Of a DNA stretch of 5,383 nucleotides, positions 4,558 through 5,383 are shown one piece after another. The notes beneath the pieces were generated by a model. That model was not told the origin of the DNA, made no database searches, and saw only the letters and a program-made list of their open reading frames with translations. The stretch covers positions 1 to 5,383 of the forward strand of contig CAKUCJ010000106.1 in the NCBI GenBank assembly GCA_934643435.1, given 5' to 3'. Positions within the stretch are counted from its first letter, which is position 1. Every line of letters begins with the position of its first letter. The stretch comes from an uncultured Collinsella sp. GTDB lineage: Bacteria; Actinomycetota; Coriobacteriia; Coriobacteriales; Coriobacteriaceae. The position numbers were made by a program, and so were the translations under genes.

Positions 4558-5383
4558 ATGGCCGAACGCAACTATCTGAGTATCGGCCAGGTCGTCAATT
4601 TGCTTCGAGGCGCATACCCCGATCTTTCGAACTCCAAAATTAGATTTCTAGAAGATGAGGGGCTCATCACCCCTCATCGTACGCCTAAGGGGTATCGCCA
4701 GTACTCCAAGGAAGACGTTGACCGCCTCGAGGTCATCCTGCACTTGCAGAAGACCCGCTACATGCCGCTCAACGTGATCAAGCAGCGCCTGGAAAACGCC
4801 ACGGACCTGTCCACGCTCGCCTACGAGGTGGGCCTGCTGTCCGATGTTCCGCTCAAGACGGAGCCCAAGGAGACCAAGCAAAAGCTGCATCCCATCGAGA
4901 CCATTCCCGATATGCTCGGTGTCGAGATCTCGTTTATCCGCTCCCTGGCAGAGAACGACCTCATCCGCATCATCAAGAGCCCGCAGAACCGCGAGCTCGT
5001 CGATGGCCGCGATTTCCCGATCATCCGTTACTGCTCCGAGCTGTCGCGCTTCCATATCGAGCCGCGCAACCTGCGCCAGTACGTATCGTCGGCAAACCGC
5101 GAGTCCTCGATGTTTGAGCAGGTGCTCGTGAGCATGCTCGGCATGGATACCTCCGACGACGAGCGCGACGCCAAGCTCGAGCGCGCATTTAAAAAGCTGC
5201 ACGATCTCACCGAGGGTGTACACACCGCATTGCTCAAGAACCGCGTATTTGAGTCACTCAACGCCGTGGTCGAGGACGCCGATATCGATGCCCTCGACGA
5301 GGAGATCGCACGCTCCGAATCCACCAAGGCCAAAAGCGAAGAGACAGCCGCCCCTGTGGCCTCTCACGAGGAATCGCTCGTGA
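4558..5383 (+). CDS. ftsR: MerR-family regulator, FtsR/Rv1828-like (partial at right edge)
   Basis: The frame is open to the window end: 275 codons without a stop. Residues 6-79 form a winged helix-turn-helix of MerR type: YLSIGQVVNLL (first helix), SNSKIRFLEDEGLITPHRT (24-42), the wing KGYRQYSKEDVDRL (44-57), and LQKTRYMPLNVIKQRLE (63-79). This pattern, especially SKIRFLE-x-EGL and the YMPL-x-VIK-x-RL stretch, is what I recall of FtsR (corynebacterial ftsZ regulator) and Rv1828. A second helical domain follows (112-195), with PIETIPDMLGVEISFIRSLA resembling a degenerate helix-turn-helix and FHIEPRNLRQY (165-175), also FtsR-like. The last 25 residues are a low-complexity E/A/S tail. There is no cysteine cluster typical of metal-sensing MerR proteins. 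The ATG lies three bases after the FHA stop with GGTGAG six bases upstream, so the two genes are coupled. Likely role: transcriptional control of cell division; here inferred from homology only. Confidence 0.88.
   Translation, partial: MAERNYLSIGQVVNLLRGAYPDLSNSKIRFLEDEGLITPHRTPKGYRQYSKEDVDRLEVILHLQKTRYMPLNVIKQRLENATDLSTLAYEVGLLSDVPLKTEPKETKQKLHPIETIPDMLGVEISFIRSLAENDLIRIIKSPQNRELVDGRDFPIIRYCSELSRFHIEPRNLRQYVSSANRESSMFEQVLVSMLGMDTSDDERDAKLERAFKKLHDLTEGVHTALLKNRVFESLNAVVEDADIDALDEEIARSESTKAKSEETAAPVASHEESLV
4654..4678 (+). repeat. 9-bp inverted repeat inside the FtsR-like gene
   Basis: GATGAGGGG (4654-4662) and CCCCTCATC (4670-4678) are exact reverse complements around a seven-base loop CTCATCA; the loop itself repeats CTCATC and can pair alternatively with GATGAG. 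The repeat falls in the codons for the conserved DEGLITPH segment just before the wing. It would form a firm hairpin early in the mRNA, about 95 bases after the start codon. It may be a by-product of the protein sequence. Confidence 0.6.

Noticed and set aside
5216..5223. GTGTACAC palindrome matching the core of the 13-bp inverted-repeat arms
   Set aside because: It lies inside the FtsR-like coding region (codons for G-V-H-T), shares only the eight-base core and not the CAGCC extension; probably chance.
1..5383. CRISPR array, tRNA/rRNA, insertion sequence or transposase, lantibiotic prepeptide
   Set aside because: I looked for repeat-spacer periodicity, tRNA-like cloverleaf ends, transposase motifs and short Cys/Ser/Thr-rich peptides with a leader in the intergenic regions and found none that I could support.

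Overview
The window looks like chromosome from a high-GC Gram-positive actinobacterium, most likely an anaerobic member of the Coriobacteriia (Collinsella/Olsenella-like). This rests on codon usage, on GarA-like and FtsR-like genes, and on a gene order recalling the pgsA2...garA-Rv1828 region of mycobacteria. The genus is a guess from memory; no search was run.

Left part (1-2953, all on the minus strand): a compact operon read right to left. It encodes an ATPase (2225-2953), two six-helix permeases (1458-2228 and 643-1458), a small exported YxeA-like protein (249-650) and the N-terminus of a response regulator (1-203, cut by the window edge). The first four genes overlap by 1-8 bases, so they are translationally coupled. 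The ATPase has the glutamate 'E-loop' typical of lantibiotic-immunity (LanF) ATPases. The set reads as a LanFEG-type antimicrobial-peptide immunity/resistance exporter with its own two-component regulator. No lantibiotic prepeptide or modification gene is visible, so it may be a stand-alone defence module like CprABC-CprRK of Clostridioides difficile.

Middle (2954-3349): a divergent intergenic region of about 400 bp. It holds a GC-rich perfect 11-bp stem in the leader of the ATPase gene, several short palindromes, an AT-rich stretch, a perfect 13-bp inverted repeat with a 31-base centre, and a convincing sigma-A promoter (TGGATA-17-TATAGT) for the rightward genes.

Right part (3350-5383, plus strand): a CDP-alcohol phosphatidyltransferase (phospholipid synthesis), an FHA-domain protein that looks like GarA/OdhI and keeps a threonine where GarA is phosphorylated, and a MerR-type regulator of the FtsR/Rv1828 family that runs off the right edge. 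The last two are three bases apart and surely co-transcribed. Together they resemble a core actinobacterial module linking membrane lipid synthesis, Ser/Thr-kinase signalling and division control.

The left operon is visibly more GC-rich than the right genes (46 of 60 G+C at 961-1020 against 35 of 60 at 3661-3720). The intergenic region is thus a boundary between an accessory defence cassette and core genes.
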